From Lutjanus erythropterus (taxonomy: Eukaryota > Chordata > Actinopteri > Lutjaniformes > Lutjanidae), in the NCBI GenBank assembly GCA_020091685.1, contig CM034608.1:5363251-5427250 (forward strand): DNA of 64,000 nt. Direction: 5' to 3'. A model generated the notes under the pieces. The model did not search any database. It saw nothing but the letters and a program-made list of their open reading frames with translations, and had not been told where the DNA came from. The position numbers and the translations under genes are program-made. This document shows, piece after piece, positions 46,521-59,244 of the stretch (its first letter is position 1; each line of letters opens with the position of its first letter).

Positions 46521-47546
46521 ATGTTCACTGGGCTTGTGATTTCCAAACAGGTGGAAAAAATGGCAGCAGTTTTTTGAAAACAAAATTTCTGGCACACAAT
46601 TGCTGTGCATGGATGCTGTTGCTGTTCCTTTGAAAGTACCAGCATCTTTTTTCCAATTTAAGCACTGTGCGCACTGAAGCTTTAACAAGATGTTGCTATG
46701 ATTTCTTCCTTTTAAAATGTGTCAAAAGTTTTAAACCTCCTTGAGCCGAAGAGAAATCATCCGTGAGCTTGTCTCACTTGTGAAACTCAGACGCTGTTCA
46801 GAGGCCTCCGTATACCAGCCCGTCATCACTCAGAGGCTCATATTCATGTAAATTCACACAAGTCGCTGTCTCTCCTCTGTCTACCAGCTAATGAGACCTG
46901 TCGATTCAGGTACGACCCTTCAGAGCGACGACGAACACAAAAGCAAAAAAGAACAGAGACACAAAGCTTGTTTATTCTGCAGAGGGCCCATGCTAATCAA
47001 CCACTTGTACCTTTTCAAAAACAAAAGCCTGATATTAGCATTTCTACTATGAGATATGAGTTGGTTTGTGTTTGTCTTTTCTTCCTCATCTCTGCGTTTA
47101 TTATGTCCGAGCACCATGAGTGGATATGATGAGAGACCCCTCGTGTGTAAAGGTGTTTTGTCTGCATTTTGGCACCGTACATCGAGTGGTTTCTTTCTTC
47201 CACATATGAAAGGAGAGGAGTTTTGGCTCTAATCCACACACAGACCTCCATCTATTTTCTTTACACACTTAACCTGTGCAAGGCCATGTGGGGCTACAGT
47301 CTGCCCCAGCATGCATTGAGTGAGGGGCGGGTTACACCTTGAACAGGTGGGCAGACTATCACAGAACATACAAATGAAGGGGTGTCAGTCTGAACTAAAC
47401 AATTTTCCCAGCAACTCCCAGATTTCCTCCTCAGATCTCCCTGTTTTCTGAATCGCGTCATGCGTTCTTGCTTTTAATCTCCTGCTGACATCCTCTCGTT
47501 TCATGTCTCCTCTCTTGATGATGTCTCCTTGTCTCCTCTCTTCTAG
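46521..47546. other. tcf4 intron, 3' part
   Basis: No gene recognised. 46780-46900 is motif-rich and unique (AGAGGCTCATATTCATGTAAATTCACAC) and may be conserved. The pyrimidine-rich CTCTCTTCTAG at the end is the acceptor for the next exon. Confidence 0.4.
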
Positions 47547-47626
47547 CTGCCAGTTCAGCTGTCTGGTCAAGGAATGGCGGACAGGGAGCGTCATCGCCAA
47601 ACTATGAGGCTCCACTGCACTCTCTG
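47547..47626 (+). CDS. tcf4: TCF4 internal exon ([12 protein letters not shown]... segment)
   Basis: 80-nt exon after TCCTCTCTTCTAG and before GTATGC. Two bases complete Ala, then 26 codons: [20 protein letters not shown] and APLHSL, ending in phase 0. [10 protein letters not shown]-x-SSPNYE-x-PLHSL matches TCF4; TCF12 has [24 protein letters not shown]. It ends exactly where the activation-domain-2 exon begins (LHSL-QSRIED). The 943-bp intron after it starts with a CA array. All splice phases agree. Confidence 0.95.
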
Positions 47627-48569
47627 GTATGCACACACACACACACACTCACACACAAACATCTTTAAACTATATATTGTTTTTAAAGGATTAGTTCACC
47701 TAAAGGTCTGTGGAGAAACGGAGGCACTGTTTCTGGAAAATGACATCAAACTATCTGCATGCACAAGGTGTTTATTTGAGCAAATTGACCCTGTAAACAA
47801 CGTACATAATTTTTTTTCCTTTGCCTTATTTTATTGCTGCATTTACATTTTTATATGTACATGTATGCTCTTTCATCGTGTTGCCTCATCTGGTTGACAG
47901 TTTAGTGACATAAATCTCCTACTTAGACTTAAAGATCATGCTGACAATGTTTTTTCATGTAGTCAGCAAATTCCATGAAAAATATAGTTCCTAAGACAAC
48001 TGGTCCCTGGAGTTTTTAGCAAAGGTTTGTGCATTTGTTGGGACTCTTTTCAGCAGCAGATGAATGCACATCTGGTGAGTATTTCCAACAGTAGGACAGT
48101 GTATGTGGGACCGAGTCAAAATAAACTACTGCATGTGTTCACGGTAGTTAAGGATCATGTCACCCAGTGCAACAGTGTTGTTCAGTGATGTGTTTTAATA
48201 GCTACTGAGCAACAGTTGAGCTCTGTGGCACAGGGAAATAAGATATATAAAAAGATATATCTGACTTGCCACTGACAAACACACAATACTTGTTAAGTCA
48301 CTTAATTCTCACATGAACCTGTGATTACCTATTACTGAGCCTCTGCTGCCTATTCTCTGTATTTTGACTCACTTAGGTTATTTAATGCTACTAAAGACTC
48401 TAAAGATCAGTGATATCCATGATCTGTATAATCTTTCTCAAGCTTTTAATAAATCACAGAGATCTCAGAATGAATATTGAGAGTGAGAGCTGCTCCAGCT
48501 CGCAGACAAAGATCAAGAACAAGACTTCAGCAGGTTTCTCATCTCTTTCTGTGTCCCTTCATTCTGCAG
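47627..48569. other. tcf4 intron with CA array
   Basis: 943-bp intron. A CA array at 47631-47658, then ordinary AT-rich sequence; GGATTAGTTCACCTAAAGG near 47679 is probably the end of a decayed fish DNA element. Nothing else. Confidence 0.7.
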
Positions 48570-48779
48570 CAAAGTCGTATCGAGGACCGTCTAGAGCGTT
48601 TGGACGATGCCATCCACGTGTTGCGGAGCCACGCAGTGGGACCATCGACGGGTATGACCAGCGGGCACGGTGACATGCACAACCTCATCGGGGCTGCACA
48701 TACGCACAACGGCGCTATGGGCGCTCTGGGCAGTGGGTACGGGACAGGACTGCTGTCAGCCAACAGACACTCCCTCATG
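48570..48779 (+). CDS. tcf4: TCF4 exon carrying the activation domain 2 helix
   Basis: 210-nt exon of 70 whole codons, between TCATTCTGCAG and GTAGGA. It starts [19 protein letters not shown], the conserved helix of the E-protein activation domain 2 (loop-helix), which in the family supports transactivation by recruiting co-activators. Then follow [29 protein letters not shown] and [18 protein letters not shown]. Mammals have RNHAVGP and a shorter segment around GPSHNGAMG; here Ser replaces Asn and a His-Thr pair is added. [10 protein letters not shown] identifies TCF4. The next family exon (starting VGTHRED in mammals) and the bHLH exon were searched for downstream and not found within the window, so the donor must lead to an exon beyond 64000. 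Confidence 0.96.
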
Positions 48780-49084
48780 GTAGGACCTGAGAGCATGTTT
48801 TTATATTGTGCTGGGGGATGCCGTGGGTATGAGGAGCATAAGTCCAATTAATCCCACTAAACGTTTCTCAGTGTTAATATGTTTTTTTAAGTAAAACCAT
48901 GCACATTTTATACTGATTGAGTACCAAGCAAAATCTAAAACATGGTTGGACATCAATAATGCCTTGATGGGCCATGGCCACAAAAAGTTACTCTGTCACT
49001 ATCAAATTTTCCATATAGGTGGACCCCTGTGACCACAAGGTTACAGTTCCACAACATCCTGATTCCTTCACACCTTTTAGTTCA

Positions 49085-49340
49085 ATATCCTATGAAAACA
49101 GTAGTGAAAATGTCTAGACTTAAGTTGGGGATGTTGAAAATAAAGTTGAAATGTTGATACTTAATTGGAAATGTCAAGACTAAAGCTGAAATTTCAAAAA
49201 TAAAATCAAAATGTCTAATGGAAATGTTGAGACCAAAATGCCAGATGTCAAAATGTCTAGAATAAATTTTAAATTTTGACCATAAATTTGAAATGTCAAA
49301 ACTTGTGTTGAAATTTCGAGAATAACGTCGAACTTTCAGT
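49085..49340. repeat. Degenerate GAAATGTTGAGAATAAAGT-type tandem repeat
   Basis: Around ten diverged units of 20-25 bases: AAAATGTCTAGACTTAAGTTG, AAAATAAAGTTGAAATGTTGA, GAAATGTCAAGACTAAAGCTG and so on, ending GAATAACGTCGAACTTTCAG. This type of array is common in fish. Confidence 0.75.
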
Positions 49341-50079
49341 ATTAGTGCCCAGCAAAGTTACACACTGAAGATAAAACATTGTACCATCACACACATGGTC
49401 AAACAAAAGTTGACATATTGTCTTATATTGATAGAGGTCAAAACAGATAATTTGAAAAAAGGGGAGCAAAAGAACATAAAAGAGATCAGATGAGAGGAAA
49501 GAAGAGGAGAGGAGGTTGAAATGAAAATATGAAGTAAGACAGCAGTAATGTTTTCCATATTTAATTTCTTTTTTGTCGACTTGAAACAATAAACATAAAG
49601 AACCAAACAGCTGTGTGACATAAGGAGATGTAGGAGGGCGCGAGAGAGAGCATTATAAAGCACAAGCCAGTATAAACACATTCAGATGCCTGGACATGTT
49701 CACTCAGACCTACTCTGTTTATTTGTGCTTAACATTTGTGCATATTCACATGTGCACGCACACATACACCAGATGTTCATGCTAACGAACACACAAGATA
49801 CTCTGTACAGTCACAACCTCCTCAACACCTTTCCCTCGGCCACAGCATCAGTGACGTCATCCGTCAGGCTTCTGAGGGGACATTTTGACTTTTTTTTGTG
49901 TCCTTGAATTTTTGTATTGTGGCTGCAGTGAACACTGCAGCCTGCAGGGGGCGCTAGCAGCAGCTTTACACCCCTCTCACTACAGTAGTTCAGGAGCTTT
50001 GTCCCTCTGTCTCTGGTCTTTGTTAAAGTATTTACTTTGAAGTGTTGTTTTCTAAATGGAGAGCACCTGTGGTAGAGGG

Positions 50080-50124
50080 GGTGTGTGTGCATGTGTGTGT
50101 CGGTGTGTGTGTGTGTGTGTGTGT
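50080..50124. repeat. Interrupted TG array
   Basis: TG dinucleotides with a few interruptions. Overlapping frames of 69-136 codons on both strands are not called, because they are simple-repeat or unsupported. Confidence 0.85.
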
Positions 50125-50664
50125 GCCCAAGCTGGCCGGCTCCCACAGAGATTATCTTCTTCTCACGCATATCTGTCCAGCTGTCTCTCTCTCTCTGTCT
50201 GTCTGCACAATTCCCTCCCACCTTTGTCTATCTCCCGTCTTGCTTGTGTGTTTTTGTTGTATTTCCTGCTTTCTCAGTCTCGAACAGTGAATAAAATTTT
50301 AAGTGTCTGGTGTCACTCCTGGTTCTGAAAATTATTCTCAACCCTGCAGCGAGTTTTAAGCCTCCTTCAGCTCATAGTTTGGGTTTTGTGTTATATTTAC
50401 TGTGTGGTTCAATCTCACCGCTCTCATTGATGTTGTTTCCAGCAGCAGCAGACAGATGTTTGCAGCAAACAAGCTCTGATAAACCCCACTGTACGCCACC
50501 AGCTCATAACCAAATGACAGACAGACACAGTTAGAAACGAGCTGGTGAAGGAAGTGGAACATCAAGCAGCTACAGAAATCTTTGAGAAGTTAGTGGAGAC
50601 TAAACCAGAGCTACCAGAAGTGTAGATATTAGGGGTGTAAGAAAAATTAAGTGTCTTAAGCCTA

Positions 50665-51172
50665 GATTCTCAAATAGTGGTACGTGTACCACTGGTGGTA
50701 CGTTAACTCCCCCTAGTGGTACTAAGAGGAATGGCAGATATTTTTAAAGAATGAAATAAATTCATTTAAAAGCATATATTACTATCAAAATACTACTAAA
50801 ATTCTATAAAAATACTATATAATGGTAATTTAAAGTAACTTTAGTCTTTCCTGTAAATTTTGTTTCAAAATAACCTTATAAATAGTCACATTCATGCAAA
50901 CAGCATGCGCACAGGCGCGTGCACAGGTAGTCCTCCAAGCTAAACTGTGATGACAAGGTAGTAAGCAGAGGCAAAATGGAGAGACTGAAAATGAACGCTT
51001 CAAAAACACTGCAATCATGGCTCCAAATGGGAACTATTAGGAAGAGAAGCACTGGAAAAGTAGATGGCAGTGAGATGAAGTGCCGATAGGTACTGAAGAA
51101 GAGCCAGTGAGGTTTCCACAGCACCTAATAGAACCAAAAGGTGCAAAACAATAAAGTGGTACTTTGAGAGTT
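50665..51172. mobile_element. Decayed hAT-like element ('GGTGGTAC' type ends)
   Basis: The left part TTCTCAAATAGTGGTACGTGTACCACTGGTGGTACG faces the right part AGTGGTACTTTGAGAG, an imperfect inverted pair (about 50669 and 51153-51169). The phrase CCCCTAGTGGTAC is frequent in fish hAT-like repeats. No transposase and no certain target duplication. Confidence 0.45.
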
Positions 51173-52260
51173 CATTATTTTCTGAGGTGACTGTAGTCTA
51201 AACATTTTAAGGAGTCTTTATTTTACAATTGATATAGCTGAATTGATTTTATATAGTTGTAGATAAATGGCTAGTTTTGTGTCTGCTAGTTCAGTGCGAA
51301 CACATACTGGGAATTCCCATTAATTTGCTAACAGAAATTGATGTTGTAATGGCGGCAATATTATTGCAACAAACTGATCCATTTTACTTCACACGCATCA
51401 CATTAAACAACTTGTGCTCACACCTTCAGGCATGTTTCCTCTGTTCTGTGAAAACAAACTAATAGCTGCTGACTGCACATATCTAACTCACTGTTATTCC
51501 AGCTTCAACTCTCCACGCTGACCACCTACAGCAGCTTCAAAGGGTCAAAACTGGAATGCAAAATTTCCAGTATGTGTGTGCAGTTTTCATTCATTTTTGC
51601 ACCAGCTTGATGAACAGAAACAGCTCAATGAAGCAGTTTACATCAAAAAGTATTTTATTTACTTATTTTATATGCAGTAAAACAATACTGCTGCTGAAAT
51701 AAAACTCAGGAGACTGACTGACATGTGATGGACACTTTTTGTAAATGAGTCTCAAGATATACAGTCTCTAGAACGTATGATTCAACTTTTCCTCATGATT
51801 TAGTGTTAAATAAGTAAGCTAAAATTGCAATAAATAGTTATATTGAATTGCAATACATATTTAATCGACATATTTGTATTGTGACAGTATCACATCAGGA
51901 GATAAGCATATTGTAGTAGATATTGGACCTAAAGTCATCAGATGGACACAAACACATTTCCAATAGGATAATAATGTTTCTCTGTGTCTGTCTGCTAACA
52001 TTTTAGCCATATCAACTCTGCAAGGTGATAATATGTCAAATGTTGGTCTGATGTTTAGTTTGTTGTAGAGTTTTGCCTCATGTGGTCAAAAATACTGATT
52101 AATGCAGCTTAAAATATACTATATAAGTGAAAAAGAAGAATTAGGCATCAGGCTCAGAAACTTGAGATATTAAGATTTTATCTAAAGACATCTAATTTTT
52201 GGAGGAAGATAGCTGACACCGTACAGATATTTAGTTTTACAGTTTGTGGGTATTCAAAGG

Positions 52261-52580
52261 CAGTGGTGGAAAGTAACTAAGTACATTACTCAAGTAATGA
52301 GTATTTAGATGAAAGATAATCAACAAACAAATTATTAAATAAATAGATTAAGATGTGACTGTATTCAAACTCACAAGCTGGTCAGCAGATTAAGTATATA
52401 AAATAATTAAAATTAGCTCCACATTTTGCAGCTGCAACATTAGACTGATGAACACATTGATGCATTAGTGTTTATAATCCAATAATGTAACATACATTAT
52501 TCTGAAATGGGCCACCCTGCATAATGAGTACTTTTACATGTGGCACTTTAAGTACATTTTGATACCAATACATTTTTATC
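52261..52580. mobile_element. Truncated relative of the 1692-2735 hAT-type element
   Basis: It starts CAGTGGTGGAAAGTAACTAAGTAC followed by ACTCAAGTAATGAGTATTT, the same kind of end as the element at 1692. Near 52530-52575, ACTTTTACATGTGGCACTTTAAGTACATTTTGATACC looks like the opposing subterminal part, but the terminal CCACCACTG is missing and no target duplication was seen. Confidence 0.7.
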
Positions 52581-53629
52581 AAAGAAGGGAAAGAAAAGGC
52601 AGTTTGGAGTTCTGATTTACAGAGTGATTTGAATGTCACACTAAAGGAAATAATTAGCGCAAAGAGACCTAAATGATGTCACTAACTTTAAAGCTTGAAA
52701 CATCGCAGATTAATGGGAATTTTTATTGCAGTAAGTTTGATAGAACACATTTACACTTCAAGCTGGCTGCAAAAAGAAATCCCTGTTTGGTGTTATTATA
52801 AATAAATTATTCAGTTAAAGTTGTGAGAAACATGTTGAGTCATAACTTTAAGTTTGTGGTAAAGAAAATGCTTAAACATCAAGGCAAATACTTGCAAACT
52901 GCTTTTCAGTTTCATTCAGAGGTGCTTTTAAACACTTTTCTGCTCTTTGGACGTCCCCAGAGACAAATCTGGCATTTAGTTTTATGAAGTGACGTGCGGT
53001 TCAGCCCAAGAAAGTTAACTTCTTGTTAAGGGTGATATTTTTATAAACTACTTTCCAGTTTAATCTTGAAATTATTCCAATTACATTTCTGACTTGTTTT
53101 TAATGTGTATGCAACCAGTGGAAAAAGAGAATAAAATAAAGTTAGGGATATGTGCTGAAAAACTCTGTTGACTTATGGACTCTGTAAAAACACACACACA
53201 CAGAAGCTCATAAATTGCTCCTTGTGTTGTCATTAGGACGTGTGTGTGTGTTTATTCAGGCTCTGGATTATAGGCTGATAGAAAAACAGACTCATTAAGA
53301 CTGAAAACACAGCAGCTCTACTGTATAATAGGGTTTTTTCAGGGGCCCAGGTCGGTCCACTTTAGCCGTGCTATGTCAAGCCAAACTCTGATGACATACA
53401 TTTGCACGACAGCCTCACAGCAGGGGACAGCCATGCTGGGCTGCTCTGCTACTTCCCTGCTTGGAATCAGAGCAAACCGCACCCAGCCAATGACTCTCTG
53501 TGTTCAGCTCTCAATACATTTTTTATCGTCTACCTGAACCTCTGTGGTTTGTAGATTAGTTTCACTTCAGAATTCTTGTTTAACACATGAGCTTTGTTTT
53601 ACTGTTTACTGATCACTTTCAGCCATGTT

Positions 53630-54075
53630 TGAGCCATTCACTCCAAAATCAAAATGTATATATATTTTAACTTTTACCTGTAGTGCTATTTTTCCATCTA
53701 GATAGTTTTGGTTTGAGTTGCCAAACTGATAAGACATCAGCCACAGAGATGTCTCTCTTGTCTTGAATATGAACTAGATGGCACTTGGCTTGTGGCTAAC
53801 CTGCTAACCGCATCTCCTCACTAGCTAGCCAAGTGGTGCTCATGGTACAGCTCAGCTGAGAGGGACGCCATTAATGTTTACAGCCGGCACTGTCACAAGC
53901 CTCTCACCCATGAGTAGATGCACTCTTCCATCGTGGTGATATTAGAGACACTTTTGTGGCTGAAATCTCCAAAACTAGGCAATTCACACCAACGCTATCT
54001 AACTGGTTTAATATAAGGTAAGAGGAAAATATATTTTGTATGTATGTATTTTAGGGTGAACTGTCCCTTTATATC
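53630..54075. mobile_element. Perciform-type short DNA element
   Basis: It runs from CATTCACTCCAAAATCAAAATG to TTTTAGGGTGAACTGTCCCTTTA; the ends read inward as AGTTCACCC-like and TTCACTCCAAA-like, an imperfect inverted pair. The body (GATAGTTTTGGTTTGAGTTGCC, CAGCCACAGAGATGTCT, TGGCACTTGGCTTGTGG) matches a repeat type I recognise from perch-like fish. No coding frame. Confidence 0.6.
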
Positions 54076-54661
54076 ACAGCTGATGCAAACCAACCCTCTC
54101 CTGCTTTAGCTGCTTCACATTAAAAATTTCCACTGGTAAACCGGCTGGATGTGTTTATAGTGAAGAAGTGATGGAAAACGGAATGTGTTTGTCACCAAGT
54201 TAGCAGAGCTTGATTAGGGGTGCTGTTTTTCAATAAAAACAGGTTTAATCAGCCAGATGGTGGACATATTCTGCACTATTTGGTCAGCAGATCAGAATTA
54301 GATATTGAAGGGAGAAACGGTGGAAACAGAAACAGCCACAGTGAGCTGAAAAGGGCTGCAAGCGACAGGCTGTTACCAGCACGCCTCCCAGTACGTCATC
54401 AAGATAAACCTTACCTTTCAGCGCTGCGCAGTGAAAAAACACTCACACTGTTTACGCCATGGCTCAGCGTCCCTACCTCTCTCTCTCTTACTATGAAAAT
54501 AAAGTGCTGGTTAACATCACTATGTGGGGACCCAAACCTGACAGACCACTGACACTTTGAGGATTCACCTCAAGAGAAACTAAATTGGAGGAGCTGCTGC
54601 TCCCAGAAGTTTTTCTCCTCACTCTTAAATTCCCATTTCAAAGTTTTCTTTAAGTTTTCTC

Positions 54662-54691
54662 TCTCTATATATATATATATATTTATGTATA
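54662..54691. repeat. AT-rich microsatellite
   Basis: TATATATATATATATA run followed by TTATGTATATAC. Confidence 0.85.
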
Positions 54692-55084
54692 TACACAGTG
54701 TGATTTATGCTTTATGTTTAATGACTATCAGTTAAAGTTATTTCATCATTGTTTTATGAGTTTCTATCAGCTTGTTATGGCTGATGGCTTAATACCAATA
54801 AAAAACAATAACCTACAGCTGATGTGGACCTCAGAGGCACAAATCAGAATTATTAGTTTTTCTGTACACGGCCTGATAAGATACCAAAGTTTTATTATCA
54901 CTACCAAAACTATATGTTTTTCTCAACCCTATTGCCAGACCAAAAAAGTGTTTACCATTCCTCAATACCCTGAATTAAGCAACATTTTTTTATGTCCATT
55001 TCAATGCTTTCAATGCTCCAGTTCTTGGTGGAGGTCTGCACCCTGCAGCTCTGGAGTTGTGTGCAGCTCTTCTGCCCCTCTGTT

Positions 55085-55382
55085 ATTTGTTACATTTTAA
55101 TTTTCATTTATAGTTGTAGGCCTAAAGTGTTTTTACATTCTGCAGTTTTGAAAATGTGTACCGTATACACCAAAGAATAAAAAAATAATTTAATATTTCG
55201 TCAAACTAAAGCGCATGTCATAGCCTACGTCAACAGCTGAGCACCTTTTTCTCTACATTTTGCCAGTAGCTTGTCTTAAGTCTTCCCGAATCCAAAAAAT
55301 AGTAATACTTGCAGCATTTTTCGTTTCTGGTTTTTGCACAAAAATATCTCTTTTGATTGTAAAGGTTGCTGACTCCTGGGTT
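55085..55382. repeat. Dispersed repeat, related to 60284-60600
   Basis: Shared ordered words: TTGTAGGCCTAA/TTGTAGACCTAA, AAAATGTGT...TATACACCAAA, TTTAATATTTC, TACGTCAACAGCTGAGC/TACGTCTACAGCTCAG, TTTTGCCAGTAGCT, GTCTTAAGTCT and TGATTGTAAAGGTTGC...GACTCCTGG. Both copies are diverged and in the same orientation. Probably remnants of one transposon family (hAT-like end phrase GGTTGCAGACTCCTGG). Confidence 0.75.
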
Positions 55383-55559
55383 TGGGAAATCTGTTATGTT
55401 TTAATGTGACAGAACCTTAAATTAGCAAACATCTGGTTAAAGAATAAGTAAGAATTTTAATACTTTACAGTTTTCACTACTCGATTTTGTGGACACTGAT
55501 TGATACCAAAAGGTTATTGAGCCTTGGTTTCCAGGCCAGTGTGTAATATCAGCATGTGT

Positions 55560-56110
55560 GTACTTTGTTCAAACACACAGTATGTGTGTGTACAGTGTAA
55601 ACAGGAAATTTGAACCAAATTAAAGGAGAGAGACTCAATAGAACTAGTGAAAAAAAGGAGTGGAAAATAGAAATAATAAAATGAGAGGAAGGAGTGATGT
55701 CATCTCTAGAATGAAGCCATTGTGTTTGACTTTTTTCTGTTTTTCGAGCATACATTCACCCTCTCCTGGTTTTCTGTCACTCCTCCAGTCTTTCTTTTTT
55801 CTTTCTTGCTTTCATTTTTCTGTCCTCTTTTGCCAGGGTCCCTCTCTTTAACTTTCCTGTGCTTCCATCACTGTTTTTTTCTCTTTCATTCTGTTCTCAC
55901 CTCTTGTTTCTTTTCTACATTTTTTCCATTTATTCCCTCGCAGATATAACTCTCCCTCATCTGCTGTCTTACACACACAAACATAAGTGCACACCTTTCT
56001 TTCTTATTGACACAAATTTTGTCACATATTTACTTCATTACATATTTTTTTTTACTTTTGTTTTCATCTTCCTGTCTTGATGCACTTATTTTCTGTCTTT
56101 TTCTGTGTCC
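55560..56110. repeat. Pyrimidine-rich stretch
   Basis: 55700-56110 is dominated by T and C with TTTCTTTTTTCTTTCTTG-type runs. Several 60-75 codon frames here are low complexity. Confidence 0.6.
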
Positions 56111-56121
56111 CTCTTTTGCTG

Positions 56122-56126
<5 letters not shown>

Positions 56127-56153
<27 letters not shown>

Positions 56154-56180
56154 GCGCGCGTGCGCGCACACACACACACA
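56127..56180. repeat. 54-bp strictly alternating CA/CG array (Z-DNA-prone)
   Basis: CA repeats, then CGCGCGCGTGCGCG, then CA repeats. Pyrimidine and purine alternate at every step across the whole 54 bases. CG inside a CA array is the strongest natural Z-DNA pattern. Confidence 0.95.
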
Positions 56181-57849
56181 AACACACACAGCTGTATGTA
56201 GTTTGGCAGTGTTAAGCAGAGACGCCTGCAGGCTGAGGTCATAACTCTGGGAAAACAGGTGGTAGACTGATGCAGGACAGAGCATAAGAGACATATACAG
56301 ACATGCATGCATCATGCATTAATGCAGCAGTAGACAAACATAAATGTTCCAGCATTTTAGTTATATAAAAATTTCTTTATGCTTAATTCATCAATCAGTC
56401 ATTATTTAACTTTTGTTCATAGAATTTAAACCATTTCACAGTGTAAATGAACAAAATATTCTGCCAAACACAGAGAAAACAACATAACCAGTGTACTGCA
56501 ACGTGTTCTGCTGCCTGCCTGTGTTTAAGTCACGCTAGTTATTTTGCCGCATCTCAGCTTAGCTTGCAGGGTGGCTCTAAAACGAGGAGAAAGGTTAAGG
56601 GAGAGCAGGGTCTCGTTGTCCATTAAGCTGTGTTACAGGAAGTGAAATGGATCATAATCTGCATCACTTTGCTGAAAAAACACTTAATACACGCTAATGT
56701 CTTTTAATACTCTGCATCTCCCCTCTATTCTCAGTCACTAAACTCGTTCCTATAAGCTACTGGAAATCTACCGTTGACCATACTGACTGACAACAACAGG
56801 TCCACATAATCATCATTTAGTTTTCTTATAAATTGTGTCTAAAGTGTAACATCAACTTCAGCTGCAACTGACTGACTGATATCGTGGCTGTAGGGTTTTT
56901 GGCAGGAAGTCATTCTTGCAAAAATCTCCAGAGTAAAATGACAAACAATATACGTTGTGATGTTTCATGATGTTCAGTTTCGTTCCAGCAGCACGGACAG
57001 CAGGTCAAACACATAACTTGCACTGGTTGTTCTGTGACTCTTGCATAATAACAGTGCGGGTGTGCGTCTTCACTTGCCGAACACACACAGCGTTTGGAAG
57101 GCTGCGTTTGATTTATTGTTCCCGTACTTTCAGTCTTTTTTTCACAACCAAACCAGCACCAAAGCATTTCGCTTTGTTGGAAAAAATGCTTGGCAGTCAT
57201 CTTCCATTTTGCTGTGCAGGTATGAGACATTTTGAAACATTTTATGCGCCAAATGTTCTGACAATTCTAATACAGAGACTCATCATTTTATAGTCATCAT
57301 TTTCTTCTACTTTTAAGCAAAACAATTTGTTATACTTTTCAAAGTTTTGCCAAAATTTGTTCTGTGGCACATACACCATATGAATTAATCACTTGCTATA
57401 CATGATGGTCTTTCTAAACCTTACAGGCATTAAAAAATTGAATGCATGCATTCAGGGATGCAAGAGAACATGCTGGGAGGAGTATGAGAACAATATCAAG
57501 TTCTTGCCGGTAATACAACTCCAACCTTCATTGCTTCAACCTGCATTCACCCCTTAAATGCCACAGCATGAAGTGATATTTTAGACGTCACTGTGCTTCC
57601 GAGAAGTGCTCCAGCATCTTTTGGAAAACTCCCTAAAGATTAAAAGCTGTTACAGCAGTGGATTAGTGCTCATGCATTGTAATGACCTGTTCAGTTATCA
57701 CATATGGCTGCAGTGCGAAGATGTCCAAATACTTCTGGCCATTAAGCGCTTTAACTGCTGGAAACAAGAGCAGGCCGAACTCACCTGTTGCTTTGCGTTT
57801 CTTAAATTGATTCATTTGTTATAGAGGACGCAGCAGTGTGGTAGCTTTG

Positions 57850-58330
57850 GTTTATTTCTTCACATTTTTTCCGTCTAATTAGATTGCGGTGCTGCTCATT
57901 TATTCAGTGATGTAATGCTAAACAAAAAGACGTGTAAGCTCTGACCTTCAGTGGTTGATCATCATAAAGTAAAGAACCACAAAAATCAAGGAATAAACAG
58001 CAGCACTTTCAGGCATTCCTTTCAGTTTTTTATCTTCAGAAACCTTCACAGATACAGTTTACAATTCATTTGATAAATGTGGGCTGTTGTGTTTCTCCTC
58101 AACTTATATATTCCTGAAAGAATAAATTACAGCACTGTATGTTAATGTACAGCGCTACATTATGGTAATGTTGTTTCAGTGCAGTCTGCCTTCACTGTTT
58201 GTATTCAAAAGCTCATGTGATATGGATATTTATGAGGAAAATGGGTAATGATCGTTGGACGTTTGTGGGCAGCCTCGCGTTCATGAAGATAATTAGATAA
58301 ATAAACTTTAATGACCTTGATAATTGGTTA
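57850..58330. promoter_or_regulatory. Candidate conserved noncoding block
   Basis: Unique, motif-rich, low-repeat sequence: GTCTAATTAGATTGCGG, CATTTATTCAGTGATGTAATGC, GATATGGATATTTATGAGG, GTAATGATCGTTGG and GATAATTAGATAAATAAAC. Homeobox and forkhead-like cores are frequent. The style is that of a deeply conserved intronic element, but this is inference without alignment. Confidence 0.3.
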
Positions 58331-59202
58331 ACACAAAGTGGATTTGAGTCTCAGGTTTAGTAACGAAAAAGCAGCAATGTTTCTCAACCCTACGGAGGTT
58401 TGTATGGAGGACCAGCCACAAAAAAAAATGGAAAATACAAATATAAACAAGAAATTGTATTATATGTATGTATGCACATTTATTTGTTTTTTGTTTTTTG
58501 TTTTTTAAAAAAGCATATACATTTTTAAAAAAACACTGAAGGTCCTCTTTATTAGCTGCAATAGTATCATTCTTCAAATGTAGGGAGTAAGTGGACTTTT
58601 TGTTAAATAATAATAAATTAATTTAAAAAATAATGCATCTGTATAAAGATATTTTTTTAAAAATAGCAAGCCACAGTAACATAACTATAGACAACTTAAA
58701 CTTGGATATCCTAAATAAAAAAGTAACATTTTAGTAAGATGTACATGAATAAAAATGATTTTCATCTGGGTTGGCACATTTGCAAATAAATATTCTGATA
58801 TAAATGTCTGACTATACTTCCTGTGGTTTAAAATGTACAAATTTTTTATTATTTTAATTTTCTCACTTGTATCAATGCATGAAGGCCGCATAACAAAAGA
58901 TTAAATACATTCTCATTTCTGTTTCACCCTGTATTAACAGACAGATTAACATCATCCAGCAGCTCAGAAATCTTTTACCTTTTAACGATATTTTTCCAAA
59001 TGACATATTTCTTTCTGTCTCTCCCCTCTATTTTCCTCTGTTTCATTTTTTATTGACATTTCACTCGACACAAGAGTCTGTCGTCCTTCACTCTGTTCAT
59101 TACACGTGAAAAAAAAAATACATACGTATCACGCCACTGGAAAATGTTGCTGTACTTTTCCTCCCGTGGACGTCCAACCTCAACACTGGCCTCTGTGTGC
59201 GC

Positions 59203-59206
<4 letters not shown>

Positions 59207-59242
<36 letters not shown>
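59207..59242. repeat. TG microsatellite
   Basis: GTGTGT for about 36 bases, preceded by GCGCGTGA. Confidence 0.95.

Positions 59243-59244
<2 letters not shown>

Noticed and set aside
48801-48983. Minus-strand frame after the last exon
   Set aside because: Short and without motif; intronic shadow.
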